A stretch of DNA of 64,000 nucleotides from an uncultured Bacilli bacterium. GTDB lineage: Bacteria; Bacillota_I; Bacilli_A; RFN20; CAG-826. The translations under genes and the position numbers were made by a program. The stretch lies in assembly GCA_944363565.1 (NCBI GenBank), contig CALVUI010000002.1:270408-334407 (forward strand), in the 5' to 3' direction. Below are positions 16,363-25,684 of the stretch, in pieces. A model generated the notes under the pieces. The model had not been told where the DNA came from and did not search any database. It saw only the letters and a program-made list of their open reading frames with translations. The stretch's first letter is position 1. The number at the start of each line of letters is the position of its first letter.

Positions 16363-16952
16363 CGAGACTTCTCTACCAAGGACACGCTTCGGTCCGCATC
16401 ACTTCCAATGACGGCAAGGTTTGCTACATCGACCCCTTCGCCGGGGAGGGTTACGAAAGACCCTGCGACCTTTGCCTCATCACCCACGAACATTACGACC
16501 ACAATGCGGTCGACAAACTGACGCCTGGGAAGCGGATGGTTATCATCCGTAGCCGCGACATGCTCAAAGACGGAAAGTACTTCACCTACTCGGCCTTTGG
16601 TTACGACGTGGAAGCCGTACCCGCTTATAACAGCCACCACCCGAAGGATGAATGCGTCGGCTACATCGTCAAGGTCGATGGTAGAACCATCTACCACGCC
16701 GGCGATACCGGATTGATCCCGGAGATGAAGGATCTATCCAAGCTCAACATCGACTATGCCCTCCTTCCGATCGACGGCTTCTACACCATGTCGCCGGAAG
16801 AAGCGACCCGGGCCGCGGATGAGTACATCAGGCCCAAACACCTGATACCCATCCACATGAAACCCGGAATGCTTTGGGACTACCATACGGACATGAAGGT
16901 CACCTCTCCTTTGGCCATGTTCGTCCGTCCCGGGGATGAAATCGAACTCTAG
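16359..16952 (+). CDS. MBL-fold metal-dependent hydrolase (UlaG-like)
   Basis: 197 residues of the metallo-beta-lactamase fold, in the small UlaG-like/UPF0173 class. Metal ligands are visible: THEHYDHN (HxHxDH), HAGDTG, and the final His in LIPIHMKPG. YNSHHPKDECVGYIV precedes the second ligand. These enzymes hydrolyse phosphoesters or lactones of varied small molecules; the substrate is unknown. Start and stop overlap indicate co-expression with the unknown 199-residue protein upstream. Confidence 0.9.
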   Translation: MTRLLYQGHASVRITSNDGKVCYIDPFAGEGYERPCDLCLITHEHYDHNAVDKLTPGKRMVIIRSRDMLKDGKYFTYSAFGYDVEAVPAYNSHHPKDECVGYIVKVDGRTIYHAGDTGLIPEMKDLSKLNIDYALLPIDGFYTMSPEEATRAADEYIRPKHLIPIHMKPGMLWDYHTDMKVTSPLAMFVRPGDEIEL

Positions 16953-17070
16953 GTTTCTAGGAAACCGGTCCCTCCCCACCAATAGATAGGCAAGTTTTCG
17001 GCCTTTGGTCCCCAAAAGGCGAAAAGTTTTTGATTTTTCTTCGAAAACGGGAAGTTTTGGCCAAAACCAT

Positions 17071-17099
17071 TTGCCAGTATTCGCGCCTGCGCGTATAGT
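17071..17099 (+). promoter_or_regulatory. rpmE promoter
   Basis: -35 TTGCCA (17071-17076), 17-base spacer, -10 TATAGT (17094-17099). The transcript starts about 17106. Confidence 0.75.
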
Positions 17100-17116
17100 A
17101 TGGCCCGTAACTCTCT

Positions 17117-17134
17117 TTGCGGATCAGACCGCAA
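17117..17134 (+). other. Hairpin in the rpmE leader
   Basis: Stem TTGCGG/CCGCAA with loop ATCAGA lies a few bases upstream of the Shine-Dalgarno AAGGAG. It could be a site for autogenous control of L31, but this is inferred only from position. Confidence 0.35.
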
Positions 17135-17152
17135 GGCGAAAGGAGTAAGAAA

Positions 17153-17371
17153 ATGAAAGCAAACATCCATCCCGAATACCACCGCTGCAAGGTCACCTGC
17201 GTTTCCTGCGGGAACACCTTCGAAACCGGTTCGACCCTCGAAGAGATCAAGGTCGATACCTGCAGCAACTGCCACCCCTTCTACACCGGGAAGCAGCGCT
17301 TCGTGGCCGCCGACGGCCGCATTGACCGCTTCAACAAGAAGCTAGCCAAGGCCGAAGCCAACAAAAAGTAA
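17153..17371 (+). CDS. rpmE: 50S ribosomal protein L31 (zinc-binding type)
   Basis: 72 residues. [10 protein letters not shown] at the start and [25 protein letters not shown] at the end are diagnostic for L31. It is the Cys-containing (C+) form with a zinc ribbon built from CVSC-type and CSNC pairs. L31 sits in the central protuberance and bridges the subunits. ATG at 17153 is fixed by AAGGAG eight bases ahead; an upstream in-frame ATG has no such site. It has its own promoter and terminator. Confidence 0.97.
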   Translation: MKANIHPEYHRCKVTCVSCGNTFETGSTLEEIKVDTCSNCHPFYTGKQRFVAADGRIDRFNKKLAKAEANKK

Positions 17372-17389
17372 GGATTTGGTTTAAACTAA

Positions 17390-17417
17390 GGCCGCGGAAA
17401 CGCGGCCCTTTGTTTTT
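17390..17417 (+). terminator. rpmE terminator running into the metG start
   Basis: Stem GGCCGCG/CGCGGCC, GAAA tetraloop, then CTTTGTTTTT. The next base is the A of the metG ATG. Confidence 0.9.
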
Positions 17418-19028
17418 ATGGAAAAGAAAAAGTTTTACGTCACTACCCCCATTTACTATCCCAGCGCCAAACCCCACCTCGGGCATGCCTATTGTTCGAC
17501 TTTGGCCGACGTCGTGGCCAGGGGCAAGAGGCTAAGGGGCTATGAGGTCTATTTCCTGACCGGCCTTGACGAGCACGGGGAGAAGATCCAGGAAAACGCC
17601 GCCGCCAAAGGCGTCAGCCCCCAGGAATTCGTCGATGGGGTGGCCGAAATCTTCCTGAAGCTTTGGAAGGCCCTGCGTCTATCCAACGACGACTTCATTA
17701 GGACCACCCAAGAGAGGCACGTAAAGACCGTCCAGGCCATTTTCCATAAATTCATCGAAGACGGGGACGTCTACCTCGGCTCCTACAAGGGCTGGTACTG
17801 CGTCCACGAGGAATCCTATTGGACCGAGACCCAGGTCGGGCCCGAACACCTTTGCCCCGACTGCGGACGCCCGGTCGAGCAGAAAAGCGAAGAAGCCTAT
17901 TTCTTCAACTGCGGCAAGTACGTCGATTCCCTTTTGAAGTACTACGACGCGAATCCGAAGTTCATCACCCCGGTCGGACGGAAGACCGAAATGATCAACA
18001 ACTTCATCAAACCGGGCCTCAATGACCTCTGCGTCACCCGGACGACCTTCGATTGGGGCGTCCCGGTCTTAGAAAAGGAAGGCCACGTCGTCTACGTCTG
18101 GCTCGATGCCCTCACCAACTACATCTCCGCCCTTGGCTACGGACAGGAAGACCATTCCCTGTTCGACAAGTTCTGGGGCGAGGATTCGGAAATCGTCCAC
18201 ATCGTCGGTGCCGACATCACCCGCTTCCACACCATCTACTGGCCGATGTTCCTCGAGGCCTTGGGCCTCAGGAAACCCGACCGGGTCTTCGTCCATGGGC
18301 TTCTCATGATGAAGGACGGGAAGATGAGCAAGAGCAAGGGCAACGTCGTCTACGTCGAACCCCTCATCGAACGTTACGGGGTCGATGCCGTCCGTTACTT
18401 CTTGACCCGGGAGATCGTCTTCGGGATGGACGGGACCTTTACCCCCGAACAATTCGTCGAGAGGATCAACAACGATTTGGCCAATGACTTCGGTAACCTC
18501 CTGAATAGGACCCTCGGGATGCTCGGCAAGTATTACGGCGGGACCGTCAGCGCCCGTTACGAAGAGGCCTACGACGCCCTCGACAAGGAACTTTTGAACA
18601 AGGCCAAGGCCACGGTCAAGGAATACGAAATTCTCAATGACGACCTCAAGGTCACCGAGAGTTACGCCGCCGTCATGGATCTCGTTTCCAGCGCCAACAA
18701 GTACATCCAGGACAAGGCCCCGTGGGCCTTGGCCAAGGACGAGACCAAGAAGAAGGAACTAAGCAACGCGATGAACATCCTTTGCTCGATCATCTTCCTC
18801 GCCGGCACTCTCTTGAGTCCGGTTTTGGTCGACAAGGCCCCCGAGCTCTTCGACCAGTTGGGCCTCAAGGAAGAAGAGAGGACCTACGAAAAGGCCATCT
18901 CCCTCGAATCCCTCGAAGGGACCCTCACCCATAAGGGGAACCTCCTCTTCCCGCGCCTCGAGACCGAGAAAGAAATCGCCTTCATCAAGGACCTGATGGC
19001 GGGACCCAAGGAAAAGGCCGCTGCCTGA
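17418..19028 (+). CDS. metG: Methionine--tRNA ligase
   Basis: MetRS supplies Met-tRNA for initiation and elongation. 536 residues with the class I signatures HLGHAY (HIGH) near residue 21 and KMSKS around residue 300. The zinc-knuckle region holds CPDCG and a later Cys. There is no C-terminal EMAP/Trbp111 tRNA-binding domain, so this is the short form. The ATG follows the rpmE terminator T-tract directly, with no Shine-Dalgarno sequence and no obvious promoter in the usual place, so expression may rely on read-through or an atypical start. TGATG overlap couples it to the next gene. Confidence 0.97.
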   Translation: MEKKKFYVTTPIYYPSAKPHLGHAYCSTLADVVARGKRLRGYEVYFLTGLDEHGEKIQENAAAKGVSPQEFVDGVAEIFLKLWKALRLSNDDFIRTTQERHVKTVQAIFHKFIEDGDVYLGSYKGWYCVHEESYWTETQVGPEHLCPDCGRPVEQKSEEAYFFNCGKYVDSLLKYYDANPKFITPVGRKTEMINNFIKPGLNDLCVTRTTFDWGVPVLEKEGHVVYVWLDALTNYISALGYGQEDHSLFDKFWGEDSEIVHIVGADITRFHTIYWPMFLEALGLRKPDRVFVHGLLMMKDGKMSKSKGNVVYVEPLIERYGVDAVRYFLTREIVFGMDGTFTPEQFVERINNDLANDFGNLLNRTLGMLGKYYGGTVSARYEEAYDALDKELLNKAKATVKEYEILNDDLKVTESYAAVMDLVSSANKYIQDKAPWALAKDETKKKELSNAMNILCSIIFLAGTLLSPVLVDKAPELFDQLGLKEEERTYEKAISLESLEGTLTHKGNLLFPRLETEKEIAFIKDLMAGPKEKAAA

Positions 19029-20389
19029 TGCCGACTTTCGCCCCCTTCCTCCTCGAAGGAAAATGCGTTGACGTTTCCTACGAAGGGAAAGGGGTTTTCA
19101 AATCGAAGAAAAAGACGGTTTTCGTCGATGGTCTTTTGCCGGGCGAGGAAGCCGTCATCGAAGTTTCCTATAGCCGTAACGGGACCCTCTTCGGAGAGGT
19201 CAGGAAGATCCTCGTTCCCTCGCCCTTCCGCGAGAAGCCCCATTGTCCGCACTTCCTCAAATGCGGGGGCTGCGCCTTCCAAAACGTTTCCTATGAGGCC
19301 GAACTCGAGATCAAACGGAAGATCGTCGAAGACCAACTCAAAAAACTTTCGGGAATCGAATTCAAGGTAGCTCCTACCATCGGGATGGAGGATCCCACCA
19401 ATTACCGGAACAAGATCCAAATGCCGGTCGGACGGGACCGTCATGGCCATGTGGCCGCCGGCTTCTATGCCCCCTATAGCCATCGCCTGATCCCGGTCGA
19501 GGCCTGCATCAACGAAGACCCCTTGGCCTCGAAGATCATCAAGGACCTCGTCCTTCTCTTCGACCGTTTCGACGTCCTTCCCTACGACGAAGACCGGGGT
19601 CGCGGGGATATCCGCCACATCGTCATCAGGACCAGCAAGAAGAAGAGGGAAGCCCTCCTTGGCATCGTCTGCCGGAACGAGGATTTCCCGAGGCGCAAGA
19701 AAGTCATCGAGTTGCTTCTGAGAAAACATCCGGAAGTCACCTCGGTGGTCCTCAATGTCAATCCGCGGAAGACCAATGTCATTCTAGGAGAGAAGAACAA
19801 GGTGGTTTTCGGGAAAGGCTATCTCGAGGATTCCCTCCTCGGCGTCTCTTTCAAAATCTCCCTTTCTTCCTTCTTCCAAACCAACGTCGTCATGGCGGAA
19901 AAACTCTTCCAACACCTCATTAACCACGCAGAAATCAGGTCAACCGATGTGGTTTTGGATGCCTATTCGGGGATTGGGACCATCGGCCTCTTGGCGTCCC
20001 AGAAGGCTAAACAAGTCATCGCCGTCGAGTCGGTTCCCTCTGCGGTCAAGGACGCGAGGGAAACTGCCATCAGGAACGAGATTCCCAATTTCACGATCGA
20101 ATTGGGGGATGCAACAGAATACATCGGGGAGCTGGCCAAAGCGGGAGAGAAAATCGATGTCGTCATCATGGATCCGCCTAGGAAGGGATCGACGCCGGAG
20201 TTCCTCCATTCGGTCCTAAAACTAGCGCCTCGCACCTTGGTCTATGTTTCCTGCAATCCCGGAACCCTGTCGAGGGATTTGGTGGAATTGAAAGACCGAT
20301 ATCAGATTGCCGAGGTCCAACCTTTCGACATGTTCCCCAGGACCCACCACGTGGAGACGTTGGTGGTGCTTAATCGGAACGACGCCTAG
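19028..20389 (+). CDS. rlmD: 23S rRNA (uracil-5-)-methyltransferase, RlmD/RumA family
   Basis: 453 residues. An N-terminal TRAM domain (about 8-65) precedes an iron-sulfur cluster motif CPHFLKCGGC, characteristic of RlmC/RlmD/RlmCD enzymes. The C-terminal Rossmann domain has DAYSGIGTIGLLAS (SAM binding), MDPPRKG, and the catalytic Cys in YVSCNPGTLSRDL. It methylates 5-uridine in 23S rRNA (position 1939 and/or 747); the exact target cannot be decided from sequence. It shares one base with metG. No terminator is evident downstream. Confidence 0.93.
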   Translation: MPTFAPFLLEGKCVDVSYEGKGVFKSKKKTVFVDGLLPGEEAVIEVSYSRNGTLFGEVRKILVPSPFREKPHCPHFLKCGGCAFQNVSYEAELEIKRKIVEDQLKKLSGIEFKVAPTIGMEDPTNYRNKIQMPVGRDRHGHVAAGFYAPYSHRLIPVEACINEDPLASKIIKDLVLLFDRFDVLPYDEDRGRGDIRHIVIRTSKKKREALLGIVCRNEDFPRRKKVIELLLRKHPEVTSVVLNVNPRKTNVILGEKNKVVFGKGYLEDSLLGVSFKISLSSFFQTNVVMAEKLFQHLINHAEIRSTDVVLDAYSGIGTIGLLASQKAKQVIAVESVPSAVKDARETAIRNEIPNFTIELGDATEYIGELAKAGEKIDVVIMDPPRKGSTPEFLHSVLKLAPRTLVYVSCNPGTLSRDLVELKDRYQIAEVQPFDMFPRTHHVETLVVLNRNDA

Positions 20390-20622
20390 AAGCAATCCAA
20401 CATTGTAAAGAATCGGTGGTTTTTCCATAGTTTCATGTAAAGGGGATACTCAATTAAAGTATCTTGTTTTCCTGCACTTCACATTTCAAATACGTACTGC
20501 CTTCTTCAAGTCAAAACAAAGAAAAGATTGTCAAAATAAAGTAATCGAAACTTTTGGTGTTCTAAGCCCGCGTTGCCGAATACAAAAGCTATTTTGATCT
20601 TCTGTGAGTTTGGTTTATCGAC
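20390..20622. other. AT-rich intergenic gap
   Basis: 233 bases, much richer in A+T than the surrounding genes, between the end of the RlmD-type gene and the end of the convergent esterase gene. I see no ORF, tRNA, clear terminator or repeat in it. Confidence 0.5.
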
Positions 20623-21321
20623 TTATGCTTCGAGGATCCACTTGATGCCTTTGGCCATTCTCAAAGCCCCATCCCGGAAGTGGTTCCCTTCATTGAGAAT
20701 AAAGGTGGTTTTGATACCTCTGCCTTTTATGGTTTCGTAAATGGATTTTGTCTTTTCCTCGACGGTGCTCAGGCAAGGATTGGCTGTCTTAGACTCTAAG
20801 TCCCCAAGGGAAAAATAGATGGCTTTTGGAGGCCCCATCAATTCATGGGTTTCGACATATTCCGAGAACCCTTTGAACCAGAGGGAGCCGGAGGCGGCGG
20901 CCAAGCGCTCGAAGGCCGCGGTTTTGAATCCGGCGTAGATGGCAAAGAGGCCGGCAAGGGAATAACCCGCCAAGGCGCGGTAGGGAAAGTCGGATCCGAT
21001 GATCTTCTCCGCTTCGGGGACGATGGTATTAATAAGAAGCGATAGATAGTCATCCGCCCCTCCGGTGAAGGCGGGATCCTTGGGTCTTAAGCCTTCATGA
21101 TCCCAGGGAACCAGGTCATGGTTCCAATTTAAATCCCGGATGACGACCAAGTGGCATTTTGGACCCCCAAGGCCCTCGAGGGCCTCGAGGACTTCCTCCC
21201 CCTCGTCTCCGTAACTATTGAGATAAACGACAGGCAAGGCACCACCTTTAATTTTATAAACGTCTATTGTTTTACCTTCTAACGTAAACGTCTCGCGCGT
21301 AAATCCTTGTATTTCCTTCAT
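20623..21321 (-). CDS. Alpha/beta-hydrolase esterase, siderophore-esterase-like
   Basis: 232 residues of the esterase D/Fes-type alpha/beta-hydrolase family. The nucleophile elbow GYSLAG is clear (ALAGYSLAGLFAIYAG), preceded by WNHDLVPWDHEG, which is common in putative siderophore/enterochelin esterase-like proteins. The catalytic His is probably in LNEGNHFRDG. There is no signal peptide, so it is cytoplasmic. No iron-uptake genes lie nearby, so the siderophore role is not supported. TAATAT ends seven bases before the ATG on this strand and no Shine-Dalgarno sequence is present, suggesting a leaderless message. Confidence 0.85.
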   Translation of the reverse strand: MKEIQGFTRETFTLEGKTIDVYKIKGGALPVVYLNSYGDEGEEVLEALEGLGGPKCHLVVIRDLNWNHDLVPWDHEGLRPKDPAFTGGADDYLSLLINTIVPEAEKIIGSDFPYRALAGYSLAGLFAIYAGFKTAAFERLAAASGSLWFKGFSEYVETHELMGPPKAIYFSLGDLESKTANPCLSTVEEKTKSIYETIKGRGIKTTFILNEGNHFRDGALRMAKGIKWILEA

Positions 21322-21328
21322 GCCAAAA

Positions 21329-21334
21329 ATATTA
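21329..21334 (-). promoter_or_regulatory. -10 element of leaderless esterase gene
   Basis: TAATAT on the minus strand, seven bases before the ATG. TTGAAG lies 18 bases farther upstream as a possible -35. Confidence 0.55.
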
Positions 21335-21424
21335 GCAAATGTGGCCTATTTCCTTCAACTGCCCTTCTCTTCAGGGGGTTGCTCTCTTTCATTTATTTTG
21401 GTAGGGTTGCAAATTGGGTGCGTT

Positions 21425-22798
21425 ATGGTCAGCAAAGAAAGATTCCTCAAAACACCGGTTCTGAAGCTCTTCCTTCTTTTCGCGTTGCCTGGTTCCATTG
21501 GCATGCTGGCCAGCGCCATTTATCAGTTCATTGACGCCATCTTCGTCTCGGCCGCTTTGGGGCCCACCGCCTTTGCCGCCGTCAACCTTGCCTTCCCCTT
21601 TGTCGTCGCTTCCTATTCGATCAGCGACCTCATCGCCGTCGGCTCCTCGGTCCTCATTTCCATCAAACTCGGGAGGAAGGAAAAGAAGGAAGCGGACCGT
21701 CTATTCACGGACGCCGTGATCATGATCCTGATCGTCACCACCATTTTGGGAATAAGCATCGGGGCCTCGGCCAAATGGCTCATTTCCCTTATGGGAGCGG
21801 AAGGCGAATTATTGAAGATGGCCTCCAATTATCTCCGCATATACTCCGTCTTTTTACCGCTTTGTTCCTATTTCTTCGCCTTTGACAATTACCTGCGGAT
21901 CTGTGGCAAGGCCAAGACCAGTATGACGATCAACGTCATTTCTTCCTTCTTGGTCATCGGATTTGAGGCCCTCTTCCTCTTCGTTTTCCGCCTCGGCATC
22001 TGGGCCGCGGCCCTCGCTGCCTGTTTGGCCTTTACCTTCGGTTCCATCGCCTCCGGTTTGCCCTTCTTCCTAAAGAAACTGGAACTGAGGTTCGTGAAGC
22101 CCCACTTCGTGAAATCGGAAATCCTCGCGGTTGGGAAGAATGGCTTCCCGACCTTCCTCACCAATATCGCCGGACGCATAACCGCCCTCGTCTTCAATTA
22201 CCTCCTGCTATCGATGGGCGGGGAAGATGCCGTCAATGCCTACGGGGTTTTGATGTACGTCGATGGCTTTCTGATCTCGATCCTCTATGGGATGTGCGAC
22301 GCCGTCCAACCGGCCATCGGCTACAACTACGGGGCCGGGGAGTGTGCCCGGACCAAGAAACTCGGGGCCCTCTGCTTTGGGGCCTCGGCCATTGTCTGCC
22401 TCATTGGTTTTGCGGTCTTCGCCTTTCTCCCGGGACCCGTTTCTTCCCTCTTCCTCAATTCCTCGACTACCGAGTCGATCCAATTGGCTTCCGGAGCCCT
22501 CTTCATCTTCGCCTTCTCTTATTTGCTAAGATGGGTTTCCTATGCCGGGCAGAGCTATTCGGCCGCTCTCGAACGGCCCTTTGCCTCCCTCGTTATATCG
22601 ATGGCCTACAACATCGTCTTCCCCCTCATCCTCGTGGCTTGCTTCTATTCCCTTGGGCTATTGGGTATCTGGCTCAACTTCCCGGTTACCTCTTTGTTGG
22701 CCGCCATCGTGGTCGCCTTCCTCTTTTACTATATGTTCAAGAAGAAACGGCTTCTGAGCCCCAAGCACGAAGAGGACGAAACGCCTTATCTTTCTTAG
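21425..22798 (+). CDS. MATE-family multidrug/sodium antiporter
   Basis: About 457 residues with twelve hydrophobic segments in two homologous halves, as in the MatE family that exports drugs or metabolites against Na+ or H+. The N terminus PVLKLFLLFALPGSIGMLASAIYQFIDAIFV has the typical MATE TM1 form, and GMCDAVQPAIGYNYGAGE marks the start of the second half. ATG at 21425 (MVSKERF) is preferred over an upstream in-frame ATG at 21320, which would overlap the divergent esterase start and add 35 atypical residues. There is no clear Shine-Dalgarno sequence. Confidence 0.9.
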   Translation: MVSKERFLKTPVLKLFLLFALPGSIGMLASAIYQFIDAIFVSAALGPTAFAAVNLAFPFVVASYSISDLIAVGSSVLISIKLGRKEKKEADRLFTDAVIMILIVTTILGISIGASAKWLISLMGAEGELLKMASNYLRIYSVFLPLCSYFFAFDNYLRICGKAKTSMTINVISSFLVIGFEALFLFVFRLGIWAAALAACLAFTFGSIASGLPFFLKKLELRFVKPHFVKSEILAVGKNGFPTFLTNIAGRITALVFNYLLLSMGGEDAVNAYGVLMYVDGFLISILYGMCDAVQPAIGYNYGAGECARTKKLGALCFGASAIVCLIGFAVFAFLPGPVSSLFLNSSTTESIQLASGALFIFAFSYLLRWVSYAGQSYSAALERPFASLVISMAYNIVFPLILVACFYSLGLLGIWLNFPVTSLLAAIVVAFLFYYMFKKKRLLSPKHEEDETPYLS

Positions 22799-22837
22799 CT
22801 AAGTTGTCTTTGTTTGGACAGGCCCGATTTCATGGGC

Positions 22838-22843
22838 CAAAAT
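22838..22843 (+). promoter_or_regulatory. -10-like element of CoA-disulfide reductase gene
   Basis: CAAAAT five bases before the ATG at 22849, with TTGGAC 18 bases upstream as a candidate -35. Confidence 0.4.
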
Positions 22844-22848
22844 GAGGC

Positions 22849-24549
22849 ATGGACAAAAAACGGATAATCATTGTCGGTGGGGTTGCCGGCGGGGCGAGCT
22901 GTGCCGCCCGTTTGAGAAGGCTTGATGAACAAGCGGAAATCACCATCTACGAAAGAAGCGGCTACATGTCTTACGCCAACTGCGGCCTTCCTTATTTCTT
23001 CGGCGGCGTCATCGAAAACCGTGGGGACCTCGTCCTCCAAACCCCGGCTTCCTTTGGAAGACGCTTCAACGTCGCGGTCAAGGTCAAACACGAAGTGGTT
23101 TCCATCGACCGGGAGAAGAAAGAAGTTAAGGTTAAGGATCTACTTACCGGAAATACCTTCACCGACCATTATGACTACTTGGTTTTGGCCCCCGGGGCCA
23201 AGGCCATCGTGCCGCCCCTCGAGGGGATGGATGATCCTCGGATCTTCGTCGTCAAGACGGTCGAGGATGCCTACGCCATCAAGGACCTCTTAGAGAAGAA
23301 CCATCCGACCGACGCGGTGGTGGCCGGAGGTGGCTACATCGGGGTCGAAATGGCCGAAAACCTCGTAGAAGCCGGCTTGAATGTTTCGTTATTGCAAAAG
23401 ATCAACCATATCATCACCCCGCTTGACCAGGATATGGCCGCCTTTGTCCATCCCCACATCAGGGCCAAGGGTGTGGCCCTCTATCTCGGTGAAGGCATCG
23501 CCTCTTATAAAGATGGCTATGTCCACACCGACCTTGGGCGGAAGATCAAAGCCGACCTTTTGATCATGGCCCTCGGGGTCAAGCCCGAAGTGAGTCTAGC
23601 CAAGGAAGCCGGCCTCAAGCTCGGGACCACTGGCGGCATTGCCGTCAGCGAGTCCATGCAGACCTCCGATCCCTATATCTACGCGGTCGGGGACGCGGTG
23701 GAAATCATCAATCGCGTGACCGGGAAACCCGCCCTCATTGCTTTGGCGGGCCCCGCCAACAAGGAAGGCCGTTTTGCCGCCGACGAGATCTGTGGCATCA
23801 AGAACACCTACCGCGGATCCCTCGGTTCCTCGGTCCTCAAGGTCTTCGATCTGACCGTGGCCATGACCGGGATGGGTTTAGATGCCGCCTTGGCCAATGG
23901 CTACGATGCTGAAGCCATCGTCCTTTCCCCCAATGACCATGCCTCCTATTACCCCGGCGCCAGCGCCATGACCATCAAGGTCATCTTCGACAAAAAAGAC
24001 TACACGATCCTCGGGGCCCAGGCCGTCGGGGAACACGGGGTCGAGAAGCGGATCGATGTCATCGCCACCGCGATGTTCGCCGGCCTCAAGGCCACCGACC
24101 TCAAGGATCTCGACCTTTGCTATGCCCCGCCTTATTCTTCGGCCAAGGACCCGGTCAACATGGCCGGCTTCTATATCGAAAACATCAAAAACGGCCTGGT
24201 GACCCAGTTCGGGATCAAGGAGATGGATGCTTTGCCTCGTGATGGTTCGGTCAACCTGTTGGACGTCAGGACTCCGCGTGAATATGCCTATGGGCACGCC
24301 CCGGGTTTTGTTAACATCCCGGTCGACGAACTGAGGGAAAGGCTAGGGGAGATCGATCCGACCAAGGATACCTACGTCACCTGCCAAAGCGGGGTCCGTA
24401 GTTACATCGCCTGCCGCATCTTGGCGGGACATGGGATCAAGTGCTTCAACTTCATCAACGGGTACCGTTACTACGCGACCGTCAAATACGAAGAAGAGGT
24501 CTCCCGTCGGATCAAGGACTGCGGGCTCGAACTCCCGCGTTCGAAGTAG
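22849..24549 (+). CDS. CoA-disulfide reductase fused to a rhodanese domain
   Basis: 566 residues in two parts. Residues 1-450 form a FAD/NAD(P)H-dependent pyridine nucleotide-disulfide oxidoreductase of the CoADR/NADH-oxidase class: FAD site IIIVGGVAGGASCAARLRR, single redox Cys45 in YANCGLPYF, NAD site VVAGGGYIGVEMAENL, second FAD motif IYAVGDAVE. Residues 465-560 are a rhodanese domain with active Cys512 in TCQSGVRS. Known CoADR-RHD fusions reduce CoA-disulfide or CoA-persulfide and handle sulfane sulfur, protecting against oxidants. It stands ahead of a glycosyltransferase 12 bases downstream. Confidence 0.93.
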   Translation: MDKKRIIIVGGVAGGASCAARLRRLDEQAEITIYERSGYMSYANCGLPYFFGGVIENRGDLVLQTPASFGRRFNVAVKVKHEVVSIDREKKEVKVKDLLTGNTFTDHYDYLVLAPGAKAIVPPLEGMDDPRIFVVKTVEDAYAIKDLLEKNHPTDAVVAGGGYIGVEMAENLVEAGLNVSLLQKINHIITPLDQDMAAFVHPHIRAKGVALYLGEGIASYKDGYVHTDLGRKIKADLLIMALGVKPEVSLAKEAGLKLGTTGGIAVSESMQTSDPYIYAVGDAVEIINRVTGKPALIALAGPANKEGRFAADEICGIKNTYRGSLGSSVLKVFDLTVAMTGMGLDAALANGYDAEAIVLSPNDHASYYPGASAMTIKVIFDKKDYTILGAQAVGEHGVEKRIDVIATAMFAGLKATDLKDLDLCYAPPYSSAKDPVNMAGFYIENIKNGLVTQFGIKEMDALPRDGSVNLLDVRTPREYAYGHAPGFVNIPVDELRERLGEIDPTKDTYVTCQSGVRSYIACRILAGHGIKCFNFINGYRYYATVKYEEEVSRRIKDCGLELPRSK

Positions 24550-24561
24550 GGCAAAGCCACG

Positions 24562-25596
24562 ATGGACAAGCTGAAAGTCAACATGTACGCCGGGGGCCTC
24601 GATATCGAAGGCCAGGGCGTCGGGGCCAACTTCTTCGAACAGGTCAATATCGTCAAGAAGATCCCTTCTCTTTCCGTCACCGTCAACGGTCCTCATCCCA
24701 AGGACTACGACATCAACCATTTCCACACCGTCAACCCCTCCTTCTTCTTCAAGTTCAGGAAGAACAAGATCAACGTTTGCTACGTCCACTTCATCCCTGA
24801 TGAAGACGACGGGAGCCTCAAGATGCCTAAGTTTGCCTTTGCCATCTACAAGGCCTATGTCCTGAGGTTCTACCGCAAGGCCGACGAGACCATCGTCGTC
24901 AATCCCTACTACATTCCGGCTTTGGAAAAGATCGGAATCCCCAGGGACCGCATCACCTACATCCCCAACTGCGTCTCCGCGGAAAAGTTCCATCCCTTGG
25001 ATGCCGAAACCAAGGCCAAGACCAAGAAGGAATTCGGGATCGAAGAAGGGAAGTTCGTGGTCCTCGGGGTCGGCCAGACCCAGACCCGGAAGGGGGTCTT
25101 GGACTTCGCCGAGGTGGCGAAGGAGAATCCGGACATGACCTTCGTCTGGGCCGGAGGCTTCAGTTTTGGGAAGATCACCTCGGGCTATAACGAGATCAAG
25201 GCCCTGATGGACAACCCGCCCGCCAACCTCAAGTTCCTCGGGATTGTAAAAAGGGAGAGGATGAACGAGATCTACAATATGGCGGACGTCTTGTTCCTTC
25301 CTTCTTACCAGGAACTCTTCCCGATGACCCTCCTAGAATGCATCAACGTCGAGATCCCCTTCTTGGTTCGGGACCTCGACCTCTACAAGGACATCTTCCT
25401 TAGTCCCTACTTGGTCGGCCATGACAACTATGAGTTTTCCTCAATGCTTAGGAAACTCGCAAAAGAAGGCAACTTTTACGCCGAAAACAAAAAGAAGTCC
25501 TTGGCCATCAAGGAATTCTATAGCGAAAGTAACGTCGCCAAGCTTTGGGACGAGTACTACCACCGGGTTTACGACAAGTATCCGAACAAACACTAA
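24562..25596 (+). CDS. GT4 glycosyltransferase, diacylglycerol-glucosyltransferase-like
   Basis: 344 residues, GT-B fold, family GT4. The N-terminal domain starts KVNMYAGGLDIEGQGVGANFFEQ. The hinge-side segment IPNCVSAEKFHPLD and the C-terminal nucleotide-sugar motif PSYQELFPMTLLECINVEIPFLV (E-x7-E) are clear. Related Firmicutes and mollicute enzymes glucosylate diacylglycerol at the membrane surface; the basic N-terminal half fits binding to acidic lipids. The actual acceptor is inferred. It follows the CoA-disulfide reductase by 12 bases without a good Shine-Dalgarno sequence. Confidence 0.85.
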   Translation: MDKLKVNMYAGGLDIEGQGVGANFFEQVNIVKKIPSLSVTVNGPHPKDYDINHFHTVNPSFFFKFRKNKINVCYVHFIPDEDDGSLKMPKFAFAIYKAYVLRFYRKADETIVVNPYYIPALEKIGIPRDRITYIPNCVSAEKFHPLDAETKAKTKKEFGIEEGKFVVLGVGQTQTRKGVLDFAEVAKENPDMTFVWAGGFSFGKITSGYNEIKALMDNPPANLKFLGIVKRERMNEIYNMADVLFLPSYQELFPMTLLECINVEIPFLVRDLDLYKDIFLSPYLVGHDNYEFSSMLRKLAKEGNFYAENKKKSLAIKEFYSESNVAKLWDEYYHRVYDKYPNKH

Positions 25597-25684
25597 ATAC
25601 GCTCCATCTTGGGGAGAGAAAAACCTCGGCCAAGTCTTTGAGGTCGCCAAGTAACGCCACCTTGCGGGCCGCTAGGTCGTCCTT

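Noticed and set aside
16953-16980. GGTTT/AAACC hairpin after the MBL gene as a terminator
   Set aside because: The stem is five base pairs with no T-run on either strand.
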